From assembly GCF_002284565.1 (NCBI RefSeq), contig NZ_NPKI01000009.1, positions 129,676 through 193,675 on the forward strand: a stretch of 64,000 nucleotides of DNA. Direction: 5' to 3'. Made by a program: the position numbers and the translations under genes. Source of the DNA: Mesorhizobium mediterraneum. Its GTDB lineage: Bacteria > Pseudomonadota > Alphaproteobacteria > Rhizobiales > Rhizobiaceae. Under the pieces are notes generated by a model, which saw only the letters and a list, made by a program, of their open reading frames with translations, did no database searches and was not told the DNA's origin. This document shows positions 28,616-38,498 of this stretch, piece after piece; within the stretch, counting starts at the first letter, position 1, and every line of letters begins with the position of its first letter.

Positions 28616-29236
28616 ATGCTGAACGGACTAGAGGCGGCCTTTTTCTACCTCTTCGCCTTTGTCGCGGTGGCGTCGGCGTTCATGGTCATTTCGGCGCGCA
28701 ATCCCGTGCATTCGGTGCTGTTCCTGATCCTGACCTTCTTCAACGCCGCCGGCCTGTTCATGCTGACCGGCGCCGAGTTCCTGGCGATGATCCTGCTCGT
28801 CGTCTATGTCGGCGCGGTCATGGTGCTGTTCCTGTTCGTCGTCATGATGCTCGACGTCGATTTCGCCGAAATGAAGGAAGGCGCCCTGCAATACGCGCCG
28901 ATCGGCGCGCTGGTCGGGCTGATCCTGGCGGCGGAACTGATCGTCGTGCTCGGCGGCTATACGTTCGCGCCGCAACTGGCCGCGACGGTCTCAAAGCCCA
29001 TTCCGGACCTTGCCGCGCGCTCGAACACGGCAGCGCTCGGCGACATCCTCTATACCGACTACCTCTATTACTTCCAAATTGCGGGCCTCATACTGCTGGT
29101 CGCCATGATCGGCGCCATCGTGCTGACGCTGCGCCATAAACCGGGCGTCAAGCGGCAGTCGATCGCTGCCCAGGTCGGCCGCACGCCGGCGACTGGAATG
29201 GAAATCCGCAAGGTCAAGACGGGCGAAGGAATCTGA
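28616..29236 (+). CDS. nuoJ: NADH-quinone oxidoreductase subunit J
   Basis: Membrane subunit of complex I with five predicted helices. The 206 residues begin [20 protein letters not shown] and contain [13 protein letters not shown] and [21 protein letters not shown], family landmarks, the last including the helix that bends during turnover in known structures. I chose the ATG at 28616; the open frame upstream to 28394 lies in the repeat-containing gap and has no coding character. Confidence 0.94.
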   Translation: MLNGLEAAFFYLFAFVAVASAFMVISARNPVHSVLFLILTFFNAAGLFMLTGAEFLAMILLVVYVGAVMVLFLFVVMMLDVDFAEMKEGALQYAPIGALVGLILAAELIVVLGGYTFAPQLAATVSKPIPDLAARSNTAALGDILYTDYLYYFQIAGLILLVAMIGAIVLTLRHKPGVKRQSIAAQVGRTPATGMEIRKVKTGEGI

Positions 29237-29237
29237 G

Positions 29238-29546
29238 ATGACCGTCGGCATCGCACACTTTCTGACCGTATCGGCAATCCTGTTCACGCTCGGCGTGTTC
29301 GGCATTTTCCTCAACCGCAGGAACATCATCGTCATCCTGATGTCGATCGAGTTGATCCTGCTCGCGGTCAACATCAATTTCGTCGCCTTCTCGGCAGCGC
29401 TCGGCGATCTCGTCGGACAGGTATTCGCGTTGTTCGTGCTGACGGTCGCAGCGGCTGAAGCCGCGATCGGCCTCGCCATTCTCGTCGTCTTCTTCCGCAA
29501 CCGCGGTTCGATCGCGGTCGAAGACGTGAACATGATGAAGGGTTGA
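29238..29546 (+). CDS. nuoK: NADH-quinone oxidoreductase subunit K
   Basis: The 102-residue, three-helix membrane subunit related to MrpC antiporter subunits. [17 protein letters not shown] contains the conserved membrane glutamate, and a second glutamate lies in [12 protein letters not shown]. The start is one base after the nuoJ stop; the nuoL reading frame overlaps its 3' end only if a TTG at 29543 is used. Confidence 0.94.
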   Translation: MTVGIAHFLTVSAILFTLGVFGIFLNRRNIIVILMSIELILLAVNINFVAFSAALGDLVGQVFALFVLTVAAAEAAIGLAILVVFFRNRGSIAVEDVNMMKG

Positions 29547-29557
29547 CGGAAACCACC

Positions 29558-31531
29558 ATGTATCAGGCCATCGTCTTCCTTCCGCTGCTCGGCTTCCTGA
29601 TCGTCGGCCTGTTCGGCACGTCGCTCGGCGCCAAGGCGTCCGAATACATCACCTCCGGCTTCCTGGTGATATCAGCCGTGCTGTCGTGGGTCGCCTTCTT
29701 CTCGGTCGGCTTCGGCGAGGGCGAGGTATTCACCGTGCCGGTGATGCGCTGGATCCAGTCGGGCGGGTTAGAGGCCGCATGGGCGCTCAGGATCGACACG
29801 CTGACGGTGGTGATGCTGGTCGTGGTCAACACGGTGTCGGCGCTGGTCCACATCTACTCGATCGGCTACATGCATCACGACCCGAACCGGCCGCGCTTCT
29901 TCGCCTATCTGTCGCTGTTCACCTTCGCCATGCTGATGCTGGTAACGGCCGACAACCTCGTGCAGATGTTCTTTGGCTGGGAAGGCGTCGGCCTCGCTTC
30001 CTACCTGCTGATCGGCTTCTGGTACAAGAAGCCGTCGGCCAATGCCGCCGCGATCAAGGCCTTCGTCGTCAATCGCATCGGCGATTTCGGCTTTGCGCTC
30101 GGCATCTTCGGCGTGTTCGTGCTGTTCGGCTCGGTCAATCTCGGCACCATCTTCGCCAATGCGGCGACGTTCATTCCGGCCGAAGGCGCCCCGCAAGGTG
30201 CTGCCGTGCTGACCTTCCTCGGCTATGCGCTCGACAAGCAGGCTGCGATGACCGTCGTCTGCCTGCTTTTGTTCATGGGTGCCATGGGCAAGTCGGCACA
30301 GGTGCCGTTGCACACCTGGCTGCCGGACGCCATGGAGGGCCCGACGCCGGTCTCGGCACTAATCCATGCCGCCACCATGGTGACGGCCGGCGTGTTCATG
30401 CTGGCGCGGCTGTCGCCGCTGTTCGAACTGTCGCATTCGGCGCTGATCGTGGTCACCTTCATCGGCGCCTTCACCGCCTTCTTCGCGGCGACCGTCGGCC
30501 TCGTCCAGAACGACATCAAGCGCGTCATCGCCTATTCGACCTGCTCACAACTCGGCTACATGTTCGTGGCGCTCGGCGTCGGCGCCTATGGCGCGGCGAT
30601 CTTCCATCTGTTCACGCATGCCTTCTTCAAGGCGCTGCTGTTCCTCGGCTCGGGCTCGGTGATTCACGCCGTCTCCGACGAGCAGGACATGCGCAGGATG
30701 GGCGGGCTCAGGACGCTCATTCCGAAGACCTACTGGATGATGGTGATCGGCACGCTGGCGCTGACCGGCGTCGGCATTCCGGTGACGGTCATCGGCACCG
30801 CGGGGTTCTTCTCCAAGGACGCGATCATCGAAAGCGCCTTTGCCGCGCACAATCCGGTCGCCGGCCTTGCCTTCGTGCTGCTGGTCGTCGCCGCCTGCTT
30901 CACCAGCTTCTACTCCTGGCGGCTGATCTTCATGACTTTCCACGGCCAGCCGCGGGCGAGCCATGAGGTGATGCACCATGTCCATGAATCGCCGCCGGTC
31001 ATGCTGGTGCCGCTGTTCATCCTGGCAGCGGGCGCGCTGTTCGCCGGCGTGATCTTCCATGGCGCCTTCATCGGCGAGGGCTATGCCGAGTTCTGGAAGG
31101 CGTCGCTGTTCACACTGCCGGAAAACCACATCCTGCACGACATCCATGAAGTGCCGTTGTGGGTGAAGCTGGCGCCGTTCATCGCCATGCTGATCGGCTT
31201 TGCGATTGCCTGGCAATTCTACATCCGCGCGCCGGAAATGCCGAAGAATTTGGCGGCGCAGCATCGCGGGCTCTACGCCTTCCTGCTCAACAAGTGGTAT
31301 TTCGACGAACTTTTCGATCTCCTGTTCGTGCGGCCGGCAAAACGCCTCGGCCACTTCCTGTGGAAGACCGGTGACGGCACCGTAATCGACGGGCTGGGTC
31401 CGGACGGTATTTCGGCGCGCGTCGTCGACGTCACCAACCGGGTCGTCAAGCTGCAGACCGGCTACCTCTATCATTACGCCTTCGCCATGCTGATCGGCGT
31501 TGCCGCACTCGTCACCTGGATGATGCTCTGA
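29558..31531 (+). CDS. nuoL: NADH-quinone oxidoreductase subunit L
   Basis: Largest proton-pumping antiporter-like subunit. The 657 residues include [19 protein letters not shown] near residue 145, [20 protein letters not shown] near 245 and [18 protein letters not shown], the conserved core of MrpA/NuoL proteins, and a long C-terminal lateral helix region. I chose the ATG at 29558 ([12 protein letters not shown]) over the TTG at 29543. Its stop overlaps the nuoM ATG by one base. Confidence 0.95.
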   Translation: MYQAIVFLPLLGFLIVGLFGTSLGAKASEYITSGFLVISAVLSWVAFFSVGFGEGEVFTVPVMRWIQSGGLEAAWALRIDTLTVVMLVVVNTVSALVHIYSIGYMHHDPNRPRFFAYLSLFTFAMLMLVTADNLVQMFFGWEGVGLASYLLIGFWYKKPSANAAAIKAFVVNRIGDFGFALGIFGVFVLFGSVNLGTIFANAATFIPAEGAPQGAAVLTFLGYALDKQAAMTVVCLLLFMGAMGKSAQVPLHTWLPDAMEGPTPVSALIHAATMVTAGVFMLARLSPLFELSHSALIVVTFIGAFTAFFAATVGLVQNDIKRVIAYSTCSQLGYMFVALGVGAYGAAIFHLFTHAFFKALLFLGSGSVIHAVSDEQDMRRMGGLRTLIPKTYWMMVIGTLALTGVGIPVTVIGTAGFFSKDAIIESAFAAHNPVAGLAFVLLVVAACFTSFYSWRLIFMTFHGQPRASHEVMHHVHESPPVMLVPLFILAAGALFAGVIFHGAFIGEGYAEFWKASLFTLPENHILHDIHEVPLWVKLAPFIAMLIGFAIAWQFYIRAPEMPKNLAAQHRGLYAFLLNKWYFDELFDLLFVRPAKRLGHFLWKTGDGTVIDGLGPDGISARVVDVTNRVVKLQTGYLYHYAFAMLIGVAALVTWMML

Positions 31532-33036
31532 TGACCGCCTGGCCGATCCTGTCGCTGGTCACCTTCCTGCCGCTGGTTGGTGTGCTGCTCATCCTGTTCG
31601 TCCGCGACGACAGCGAGAATGCGCGCCGCAACATCCGCGCCATCGCGCTGTTGACGACCACGTTCACCTTCGTGATTTCGCTGTTCATCTGGACCGGCTT
31701 CGACAATTCGGAGCCTGGCTTCCAGTTTGTCGAGAAGTTTGCCTGGCTGGATTCCGGCATCTCGTACCATATGGGCGTCGACGGCATTTCCATGCTGTTC
31801 GTCATCCTGACCACCTTCCTGATGTCGCTCTGCATCCTGGCTTCGTGGGAATCGATCGAGAAGCGCGTCAAGGCCTACATGATAGCCTTCCTGTTGCTGG
31901 AGACGCTGATGATCGGCGTGTTCTGCGCGCTCGACATCGTTTTGTTCTACGTCTTCTTCGAAGCCGGCCTGATCCCGATGTTCATCATCATCGGCGTGTG
32001 GGGCGGCAAGCGGCGCGTCTATGCCTCGTTCAAATTCTTCCTCTACACGCTGGCCGGCTCGGTGCTGATGCTGCTCGCCATCATGGCGATGTTCTTCCAG
32101 TCCGGCACCACCGACATTCCGACGCTGCTGACGCACAACTTCCCGGCGACCATGCAGACATGGCTATGGCTTGCCTTCTTCGCATCCTTCGCCGTGAAGA
32201 TGCCGATGTGGCCGGTGCACACCTGGTTGCCGGACGCCCATGTCGAGGCGCCGACGGCCGGTTCGGTGATCCTGGCCGCCATCCTGCTCAAGATGGGCGG
32301 ATACGGCTTCCTGCGCTTCTCGCTGCCGATGTTTCCGATCGCCTCGGAGATGTTCGCGCCACTGGTCTTCGCGCTGTCCGTCGTCGCCATCATCTACACC
32401 TCGCTGGTGGCGCTGATGCAGGAGGACATGAAGAAGCTGATCGCCTATTCGTCGGTTGCCCATATGGGCTTCGTCACCATGGGCATCTTCGCGATGAACC
32501 AGGAAGGCGTCCAGGGGGCGATCTTCCAGATGCTGTCGCACGGCCTGGTCTCCGGCGCGCTGTTCCTCTGCGTCGGCGTCATCTACGACCGCATGCACAC
32601 GCGCGACATCGACGCCTATGGCGGGCTGGTCAACAACATGCCGAAATACGCCACCGTGTTCATGATCTTCACTATGGCCAATGTCGGCCTGCCCGGCACC
32701 AGCGGCTTCGTTGGCGAGTTCCTGACCATGCTCGGCGTGTTCCGGGTCAACACCTGGGTGGCGTTCTTCGCCGCCACCGGCGTCGTCCTGTCGGCGGCCT
32801 ATGCGCTCTGGCTCTATCGCCGGGTGATCTTCGGCGCGCTGACCAAGGACAGCTTGAAAAACCTGCTTGACCTGTCGGCGCGCGAGAAGGTGATCATCTA
32901 TCCGCTGGTCGTGCTGGTCATCTTCTTCGGCGTCTACCCGGCGCCGGTCTTCGACGCGACGGCCGAATCGGTCAAGGCGCTCGTCACCAATGTCACCGCA
33001 TCCATCAACACCGCGCAGACCGCGGCGGCGAACTGA
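31531..33036 (+). CDS. nuoM: NADH-quinone oxidoreductase subunit M
   Basis: Proton-pumping antiporter-like subunit of complex I. The 501 residues include [20 protein letters not shown] near residue 145, [20 protein letters not shown] near 225 and [18 protein letters not shown] near 300, all typical. The start overlaps the nuoL stop by one base; nuoN follows after 18 bp. Confidence 0.95.
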   Translation: MTAWPILSLVTFLPLVGVLLILFVRDDSENARRNIRAIALLTTTFTFVISLFIWTGFDNSEPGFQFVEKFAWLDSGISYHMGVDGISMLFVILTTFLMSLCILASWESIEKRVKAYMIAFLLLETLMIGVFCALDIVLFYVFFEAGLIPMFIIIGVWGGKRRVYASFKFFLYTLAGSVLMLLAIMAMFFQSGTTDIPTLLTHNFPATMQTWLWLAFFASFAVKMPMWPVHTWLPDAHVEAPTAGSVILAAILLKMGGYGFLRFSLPMFPIASEMFAPLVFALSVVAIIYTSLVALMQEDMKKLIAYSSVAHMGFVTMGIFAMNQEGVQGAIFQMLSHGLVSGALFLCVGVIYDRMHTRDIDAYGGLVNNMPKYATVFMIFTMANVGLPGTSGFVGEFLTMLGVFRVNTWVAFFAATGVVLSAAYALWLYRRVIFGALTKDSLKNLLDLSAREKVIIYPLVVLVIFFGVYPAPVFDATAESVKALVTNVTASINTAQTAAAN

Positions 33037-33054
33037 CTGAGAGGTTTGCGAACC

Positions 33055-34491
33055 ATGACGCCGGACCTTCTCTCCAGCCTGTCGCTCTCGACACCAGAGC
33101 TGATCCTTGCCATCGGCGCCCTGGCGCTCCTGATGCTCGGCGCCTATTCGCGCGCCAACACCACCACAACGGTGAGCGGCCTTGCCGTCGCCGTCCTGGT
33201 GGTTGCCGGCGTCTGGACGATCTTTTCCACCGGGCAGGGCTACGCCTACGGCGAAGCCTTCGTCCAGGATCCCTTCGCCCGCTTCATGAAGGTGCTGGCG
33301 CTGATCGGGTCGGCGGTGACACTGGTCATGTCGATGCGCTTCGCCAAGGCGGAGCATTTCGACAAGTTCGAATATCCGGTGCTGATCCTGCTGTGCACGC
33401 TCGGCATGATGCTGATGATCTCGGCCAACGGCATGATCGGGCTTTATCTCGGCCTCGAATTGCAGTCGCTGGCGATCTACGTGCTGGCGGCGATCAACCG
33501 GGACAATCTGCGCTCGACCGAGGCGGGGTTGAAGTATTTCGTTCTCGGCGCGCTGTCGTCGGGCATGCTGCTTTACGGCATCAGCCTCGTCTATGGCTAC
33601 ACCGGCAACACCGGGTTCCAGGAAATCGCCACGGCGTTGGGCGGCGGCGAGCGGCAGCTTGGCCTCGTCTTCGGCCTGGTCTTCGTGCTGGCCGGCCTCG
33701 CCTTCAAGATATCGGCGGTGCCGTTCCACATGTGGACGCCCGACGTCTATGAAGGCGCGCCGACGCCGGTGACGGCCTTCCTCGCTGCCGCGCCGAAGAT
33801 GGCGGCGATGGCGCTGATCGTGCGCGTCACCATGGGCGCGTTCAAGCCGATCGCCGCCGACTGGCAGCAGATCATCGTCTTCATCTCGATCGCCTCGATG
33901 GCGCTGGGCGCCTTCGCGGCCATCGGCCAGACCAACATCAAGCGGCTGATGGCCTATTCCTCCATCGGCCATATGGGCTACGCGCTGGTTGGCCTCGCCG
34001 CCAACAGCCAGGCCGGCGTGCGCGGCGTCGCCATCTATATGCTGATCTATCTGGTGATGACGCTCGGCACCTTCGCCTTCATCCTCGCCATGCGGCGCAA
34101 GGAAGGCAATGTCGAGCAGATCAGCGATCTCGCCGGCCTGTCGTCGACCAATCCGATCATGGCGACGATCCTCACCATCCTGATGTTCTCTCTGGCCGGC
34201 ATCCCGCCGCTCGCCGGCTTCTGGGGGAAGTGGTACGTGTTCCTCGCCGCCATCAACGCCAACCTCTACGCACTGGCGATCATCGGCGTGCTAGCCTCGG
34301 TGGTGGGTGCCTATTATTATCTGCGCATCATCAAGATCATGTGGTTCGACGAACCGGTCGGCGGCTTTGTGCCGATGGCGACCGAGCTTCGCGTCGTGCT
34401 CGGCGTCTGCGGCGCCTTCGTGCTGTTCTACGTGCTGATCGGCGGGCCGATCGGCACCTATGCCGAAGCCGCCGCCAAGACATTTTTCTGA
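33055..34491 (+). CDS. nuoN: NADH-quinone oxidoreductase subunit N
   Basis: Third antiporter-like proton-pumping subunit and last gene of the nuo operon. The 478 residues include [20 protein letters not shown] near residue 125, [20 protein letters not shown] near 220 and [18 protein letters not shown] near 300. The ATG at 33055 is preferred to a TTG nine bases upstream. birA begins five bases after the stop, so it is probably co-transcribed. Confidence 0.95.
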   Translation: MTPDLLSSLSLSTPELILAIGALALLMLGAYSRANTTTTVSGLAVAVLVVAGVWTIFSTGQGYAYGEAFVQDPFARFMKVLALIGSAVTLVMSMRFAKAEHFDKFEYPVLILLCTLGMMLMISANGMIGLYLGLELQSLAIYVLAAINRDNLRSTEAGLKYFVLGALSSGMLLYGISLVYGYTGNTGFQEIATALGGGERQLGLVFGLVFVLAGLAFKISAVPFHMWTPDVYEGAPTPVTAFLAAAPKMAAMALIVRVTMGAFKPIAADWQQIIVFISIASMALGAFAAIGQTNIKRLMAYSSIGHMGYALVGLAANSQAGVRGVAIYMLIYLVMTLGTFAFILAMRRKEGNVEQISDLAGLSSTNPIMATILTILMFSLAGIPPLAGFWGKWYVFLAAINANLYALAIIGVLASVVGAYYYLRIIKIMWFDEPVGGFVPMATELRVVLGVCGAFVLFYVLIGGPIGTYAEAAAKTFF

Positions 34492-34495
34492 CGCG

Positions 34496-35317
34496 ATGGC
34501 ATTTCGGCTGGCTCCAACAGCGGCCTCGGAAGGGTTCCGGCTCGAGGCACATGACACGGTCGGTTCCACCAATGCGCTGGCGCTGGATCATGCGCGGGCC
34601 GGGGACCCGGGAAAGCTCTGGGTCGTTTCAAAGAAACAGGAAAGCGGGCGTGGCCGGCGCGGCCGGGTCTGGGCGACGCCCGAGGGCAATCTAGCGGCGA
34701 CGCTGCTGGTGGTCACCAATGCCGAGCTTCGCTTGGCCGCGACGCTCGGCTTCGTCGCCGGCCTGGCGCTGGCCGATGCGCTCGACGCCGTCATGCCGAA
34801 GGGCAAGATCGCAATCGGCCTCGACGGCGGCAGCGATGGGAAGAACCGTTTCGAACTCAAATGGCCGAACGATGTGCTCGCCTCCGGCGCCAAGCTTGCC
34901 GGCATCCTGCTGGAATCGACGATACTCGAAGGCGATCGCTTCGCGGTGGCGGTGGGCATCGGTGTCAATGTTGTGGCTTATCCCAACGATTTGCCCTATC
35001 CCGCGACATCGCTTAGCGCGCTGGGTGCTGCTTGCGATGCCGAGACATTGTTTCTGGCGCTGTCGGATGCCTGGAGCGAGAATGCGCGGCTGTGGAACGA
35101 GGGGCGCGGGCTTTCCGCCGTCAGGCAGCGCTGGCTGGCGCGCGCGGCAGGGCTTGGCGGGCAGGTTGCTGTCAGAATTGACGGTAATGTGGTGCGCGGC
35201 ACGTTCGAGACCATTGACGAGGACTGCCGTTTCGTGATCCGCGACGATGAGGGTTCGGTTCTGACGATCGCCGCCGGCGATGTGCATTTTGGCGCGGTCG
35301 CGTCGGCTCAGGTTTGA
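34496..35317 (+). CDS. birA: Biotin--[acetyl-CoA-carboxylase] ligase, monofunctional
   Basis: Attaches biotin to biotin-dependent carboxylases. The 273-residue protein has the biotinoyl-AMP loop SGRGRRGRVWATPEGN near residue 48 and the catalytic-site block ELKWPNDVLASGAKLAGIL near 120. It starts directly with the catalytic domain and lacks the N-terminal helix-turn-helix of the E. coli repressor, so it should not regulate transcription. The ATG at 34496 follows the nuoN stop by four bases; an upstream start at 34460 would overlap nuoN. Confidence 0.92.
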   Translation: MAFRLAPTAASEGFRLEAHDTVGSTNALALDHARAGDPGKLWVVSKKQESGRGRRGRVWATPEGNLAATLLVVTNAELRLAATLGFVAGLALADALDAVMPKGKIAIGLDGGSDGKNRFELKWPNDVLASGAKLAGILLESTILEGDRFAVAVGIGVNVVAYPNDLPYPATSLSALGAACDAETLFLALSDAWSENARLWNEGRGLSAVRQRWLARAAGLGGQVAVRIDGNVVRGTFETIDEDCRFVIRDDEGSVLTIAAGDVHFGAVASAQV

Positions 35318-35367
35318 CGGGCCTAGATTAGACGGGCCTGGTTTGACCGGCCAGGAAAGGAAAGATC

Positions 35368-37038
35368 ATGGCGAAAGCTGAAAACGCCGAACTCGTCTTC
35401 GTGCCGCTCGGCGGCGTCGGCGAGATCGGCATGAACTTCGCCCTCTATGGCTACGGCCCGGCCAATGCGCGCGAATGGATTGTCGTCGATGTCGGCGTCA
35501 CCTTTCCCGATGCCAGCCTGCCTGGCGTCGACCTGGTGCTGCCCGACACGCGCTTCATCGAGGAGAACATCGCCAATCTGCGCGGCATCGTCATCACGCA
35601 CGCGCATGAGGACCATTACGGCGCGCTGCTCGACACATGGCCGAAGCTCAAGGCGCCGGTCTGGATGACGCCGTTCGGCGCCGGATTGCTGGAAGCCAAG
35701 CGGCAAGGCGAGCAGGGCGCACCGAAGATCCCGTTGACGATCTACCGGGCCGGCGAAAAATTCACCATCGGCCCGTTCGAGATCGAGGCGATTCCCGTCG
35801 CGCATTCTATTCCTGAACCGATGTCGCTGGCGATCACCTCGCCGGCCGGCACCGTCATCCACACCGGCGACTGGAAGATCGATCCGGCGCCGACGATCGG
35901 ACCGATGACCGACGAGGCCCGCTTCCGCGCCTATGGCGACAAGGGCGTGCTGGCGCTGATCTGCGATTCCACCAATGCGCTGCGGGAAGGGGAGTCGCCA
36001 TCGGAAGTGGCGGTAGGTGAGGGCCTCAGGGGTGTCATCCAGAGCGCCAAGGGCCGCGTCGCGGTCACCACTTTTTCCTCCAATGTCGGGCGCATCGTCT
36101 CCATTGCCAAGGCGGCTAGGGATGCCGGCCGCCAGTGCCTGGTGCTTGGCCGCTCGCTGAAACGCGTCATCGATGTTGCTGGTGAGCTCGGCTACATGGA
36201 CGGGCTGCCCGAATTCATCGCCGAGGAGGATTTTGGCTTCATCCCGCGTGAAAACCTCGTCATCATCTGCACCGGCAGCCAGGGCGAGCCGCTTGCGGCA
36301 TTGGCGAAACTGTCGCGCGACGAGATGAAATCAGTGTCGCTGACAGCAGGCGACACGGTGGTGTTTTCCTCGCGCACCATTCCCGGCAACGAGAAGGGGA
36401 TTCTCGAGATCAAGAACCGCCTGATCGATCTCGGCATCAAGATCATCGAGGACGGCGATGCGCTGGTGCATGTCTCCGGCCATCCACGCCGCAGCGAGTT
36501 GCGCAAGATGTATGAATGGGTTCGGCCGCAGATCGGCGTCCCCGTGCATGGCGAGGCGGCGCATCTGGTGGCGCAGGGGTCGCTGATGTCGGTGTCCGGC
36601 ATCAGCCAGGTGGCGCAGGTGCGCGACGGCGACATGCTGCGGCTCTATCCGGGTGCTGCCACGATCATCGACCAGGTGCCGTTCGGCCGCATCTACAAGG
36701 ACGGCAGGCTGATCGGCACCGACCAGGCAATGGGCATCCGCGACCGGCGCAAGCTGTCCTTTGCCGGCCATGTCGCGGTCAATGTCGTGCTCGACGACAA
36801 ATATGAGCTCGCCGGCGATCCCGATCTGGTCGCCATCGGCGTCGCCGAGGCCGATGCGCGCGGCGAGAGCCTGGAAGACCTGATGATCGATGCGGCAATC
36901 GGCGCCGTGGACTCCATCCCCCGTCAGCGCCGAAAAGACCTCGACCTCGTGCAGGAGGCGGTGCGCCGCGCCGTCCGCGGCGCCGCCAACGAAGCCTGGG
37001 GCAAGAAGCCGCTGGTGACAGTGTTCGTCACGCGGTGA
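35368..37038 (+). CDS. rnj: Ribonuclease J
   Basis: A metallo-beta-lactamase/beta-CASP exo- and endoribonuclease acting on RNA 5' ends. The 556 residues show the metal-binding motif ITHAHEDHYGA near residue 77, HTGDWKIDP near 170, CDSTNA near 204 and the beta-CASP segments SGHPRRSE and PVHGEAAHL near 370-395. The start at 35368 has AGGAAAG about ten bases upstream. In alphaproteobacteria RNase J processes rRNA and mRNA. A perfect hairpin (37023-37043) spans its stop codon. Confidence 0.93.
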   Translation: MAKAENAELVFVPLGGVGEIGMNFALYGYGPANAREWIVVDVGVTFPDASLPGVDLVLPDTRFIEENIANLRGIVITHAHEDHYGALLDTWPKLKAPVWMTPFGAGLLEAKRQGEQGAPKIPLTIYRAGEKFTIGPFEIEAIPVAHSIPEPMSLAITSPAGTVIHTGDWKIDPAPTIGPMTDEARFRAYGDKGVLALICDSTNALREGESPSEVAVGEGLRGVIQSAKGRVAVTTFSSNVGRIVSIAKAARDAGRQCLVLGRSLKRVIDVAGELGYMDGLPEFIAEEDFGFIPRENLVIICTGSQGEPLAALAKLSRDEMKSVSLTAGDTVVFSSRTIPGNEKGILEIKNRLIDLGIKIIEDGDALVHVSGHPRRSELRKMYEWVRPQIGVPVHGEAAHLVAQGSLMSVSGISQVAQVRDGDMLRLYPGAATIIDQVPFGRIYKDGRLIGTDQAMGIRDRRKLSFAGHVAVNVVLDDKYELAGDPDLVAIGVAEADARGESLEDLMIDAAIGAVDSIPRQRRKDLDLVQEAVRRAVRGAANEAWGKKPLVTVFVTR

Positions 37039-37043
37039 CGAAC
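37023..37043 (+). terminator. Perfect hairpin across the rnj stop codon
   Basis: GTTCGTCAC-GCG-GTGACGAAC forms nine uninterrupted base pairs with a three-base loop and includes the TGA of rnj (37036-37038). No U-tract follows, so it may be a 3'-end protecting structure or a processing site rather than an intrinsic terminator. Confidence 0.45.
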
Positions 37044-37044
37044 A

Positions 37045-37170
37045 AGGGAGTAGGGGAGTAGGGGAGTGGGGCAGTGGGGCAGTACGGGAGTAGGGAAGAG
37101 CAAAAAAGCTCGCACGCCTCAATGTCTTTTTCCCTACTCCCCTACTGCCTTATTCCCCTACTCCCCTAAC
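37045..37170. repeat. Inverted arrays of an 8-bp tandem repeat (GGGAGTAG / CTACTCCC)
   Basis: Between rnj and the epimerase gene, 37045-37099 consists of seven imperfect octamers of the GGGAGTAG type, and 37130-37170 of five of the complementary CTACTCCC type. The two arrays can pair over about 40 bp around a short loop containing AGCAAAAAAGCTCG. The next gene starts at 37185, so the structure would lie directly in front of its leader. Confidence 0.85.
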
Positions 37171-37184
37171 TTTCGGAGCACCCT

Positions 37185-37589
37185 ATGCTCGGACGCCTGA
37201 ACCATGTCGCGCTTGCCGTGCCGGATCTTGCCGCGGCGACAGCGGCCTATCGCGACACGCTCGGCGCTCGGGTGACCGCACCGCAGGCGCTGCCGGAACA
37301 TGGCGTGACGGTGGTGTTCGTCGATGTCGGCAACACCAAGATCGAATTGCTGGAGCCGCTCGGCGAGGGTTCGCCGATCGCGGCATTCCTCGAGAAGAAC
37401 CCCTCGGGCGGCATGCATCATGTCTGTTATGAGGTCGACGACATTCTTGCCGCGCGTGATCACCTCAAGGCCAGCGGCGCCCGCGTCCTGGGCGACGGCA
37501 ACCCGAAGACCGGCGCGCATGGCAAGCCGGTGCTGTTCCTGCATCCCAAGGATTTCTTCGGCACGCTGGTCGAACTGGAGCAAGCATGA
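37185..37589 (+). CDS. mce: Methylmalonyl-CoA epimerase
   Basis: Interconverts the R and S forms of methylmalonyl-CoA, upstream of the B12-dependent mutase. The 134-residue glyoxalase-fold protein has LNHVALAVPDLAAA at the N-terminus, KIELLEPLG near residue 46, MHHVCYEVDDI near 72 and FGTLVELEQ at the end, supplying the expected histidine and glutamate metal ligands. The stop overlaps the DUF1467 gene start by ATGA. The B12 genes in the same window fit the pathway but are not an operon with it. Confidence 0.9.
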   Translation: MLGRLNHVALAVPDLAAATAAYRDTLGARVTAPQALPEHGVTVVFVDVGNTKIELLEPLGEGSPIAAFLEKNPSGGMHHVCYEVDDILAARDHLKASGARVLGDGNPKTGAHGKPVLFLHPKDFFGTLVELEQA

Positions 37590-37870
37590 GCTGGGTTTCG
37601 TTTATCGCCCTGTTCTTCATCACATGGTGGGTGGTGCTGTTCGCCGTCCTGCCGTTCAGCATGAGGACGCAGGACGAGGATCAGGACGTGACGCTGGGCA
37701 CTGTACACAGCGCGCCGCGCGGACCGCATATGCTGCGCGCCGTGCTGCGGACGACAATCGTCACGATGGTTCTTCTTGGCATCTTCTATGGCATCACGAG
37801 GGGGCTCGGCCTCGGCATCGACGATATCCCGCACATCGTGCCGGATTTTAGCCAGAGCCCCAAGAGTTAG
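37586..37870 (+). CDS. DUF1467 family small membrane protein
   Basis: A 94-residue protein with two hydrophobic segments (WVSFIALFFITWWVVLFAVL near the N-terminus and IVTMVLLGIFYGI near residue 62) separated by a polar loop with the family-like PFSMRTQDED. DUF1467 proteins are conserved in alphaproteobacteria without known function. The start overlaps mce by ATGA, so it is translationally coupled to it. A hairpin GGCGACG/CGTCGCC follows about ten bases after the stop. Confidence 0.85.
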   Translation: MSWVSFIALFFITWWVVLFAVLPFSMRTQDEDQDVTLGTVHSAPRGPHMLRAVLRTTIVTMVLLGIFYGITRGLGLGIDDIPHIVPDFSQSPKS

Positions 37871-38087
37871 CATAACCGGCGACGCACTATTCGTCGCCCT
37901 GAACGCGAGCGCCGATGGGGGCAAAACAAAGCCGGCTTCCGGATTTGTCACGCTGCCGCGAGAGCGCCACGCGCTCCAAGGGATTAGTATTTACGCGCGT
38001 CAATTTCTTGCTTTAGCGGCCGCGCACCTTCGGGCGACACGTCTGGATAAAGCGATTTGGCAGTACGTCGTGCTAACCAAATGATTG

Positions 38088-38240
38088 CACAAAAAAAATG
38101 CAAGGCACAAGGCCTTGCAATTTAAACGCGTCCGATCTGTTTCCGGTGTCCGGCGGCAGCGAGTAACCGCGCCTAGATCGCATCCTCCCAAGACTTTGAC
38201 CGCGTAGGAGGGCAGATTTCTTTCCGCCCTCTCGGTTATC
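38088..38240 (-). ncRNA. Candidate trans-encoded small RNA (about 150 nt)
   Basis: On the minus strand a promoter-like pair GTGACA (plus 38270-38275) and CTAATG (plus 38247-38252), spaced 17 bp, precedes about 150 nt. This stretch ends in an intrinsic terminator: TGCAAGGC-loop-GCCTTGCA followed by eight U (plus 38091-38119). The body contains a GAGGGC/GCCCTC stem-loop and a CCCUCCU stretch complementary to ribosome-binding sites. An overlapping 94-codon frame on the same strand runs past the terminator and looks spurious. I do not recognise a known RNA family. Confidence 0.5.
38091..38119 (-). terminator. Intrinsic terminator on the minus strand
   Basis: Minus-strand TGCAAGGC, five-base loop, GCCTTGCA, then eight consecutive T. 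This is the best canonical terminator in the window, yet no minus-strand protein gene lies upstream of it, which is the main argument for a small RNA. Confidence 0.75.
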
Positions 38241-38498
38241 GGGGCACATTAGACCAAGGCGGGTGAAAATGTCACGCAGAATTTTGCCTGGAAATAGGCA
38301 ATCTCGTGCTGCACTGCACAATAGTGTGGCAAGCGTTGCTTGCGAAACGACCAGCAAGGCGGATGCGGCACTGCGGCACCCTTTGCGGCGCTTGGGGGGC
38401 GGGTTTCCATTCCGTCATGAAATGGCTATGAAGCCGGGGCAAGCAAGCCCAGCGCTGCGCCGATTCCGGTGCGGTAACTCTCTCTCACGGACCAGTCC

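Larger units (their letters stand above)
37871..38498. other. 628-bp intergenic region before proS
   Basis: No convincing protein gene lies here. It begins with a GGCGACG-CACTATT-CGTCGCC hairpin (about 37878-37898) that may end the mce/DUF1467 transcript. The middle contains a minus-strand small-RNA candidate (38088-38240). The part from 38280 to 38498 is the proS leader; I see no clear promoter, and the proS ribosome-binding site is weak. Confidence 0.5.

Noticed and set aside
32164..33972. 602-codon minus-strand frame opposite nuoM-nuoN
   Set aside because: His/Asp/Arg-rich composition typical of the reverse strand of membrane-protein genes; no recognisable domain.
38088..38240. 6S RNA
   Set aside because: Size is similar, but I do not see the long closing stem and central bubble, and the neighbours are not the usual zapA region.
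38073..38357. 94-codon minus-strand ORF in the proS leader
   Set aside because: It continues through an intrinsic terminator hairpin and U-run, and has no ribosome-binding site or recognisable motif; a small RNA explains the signals better.
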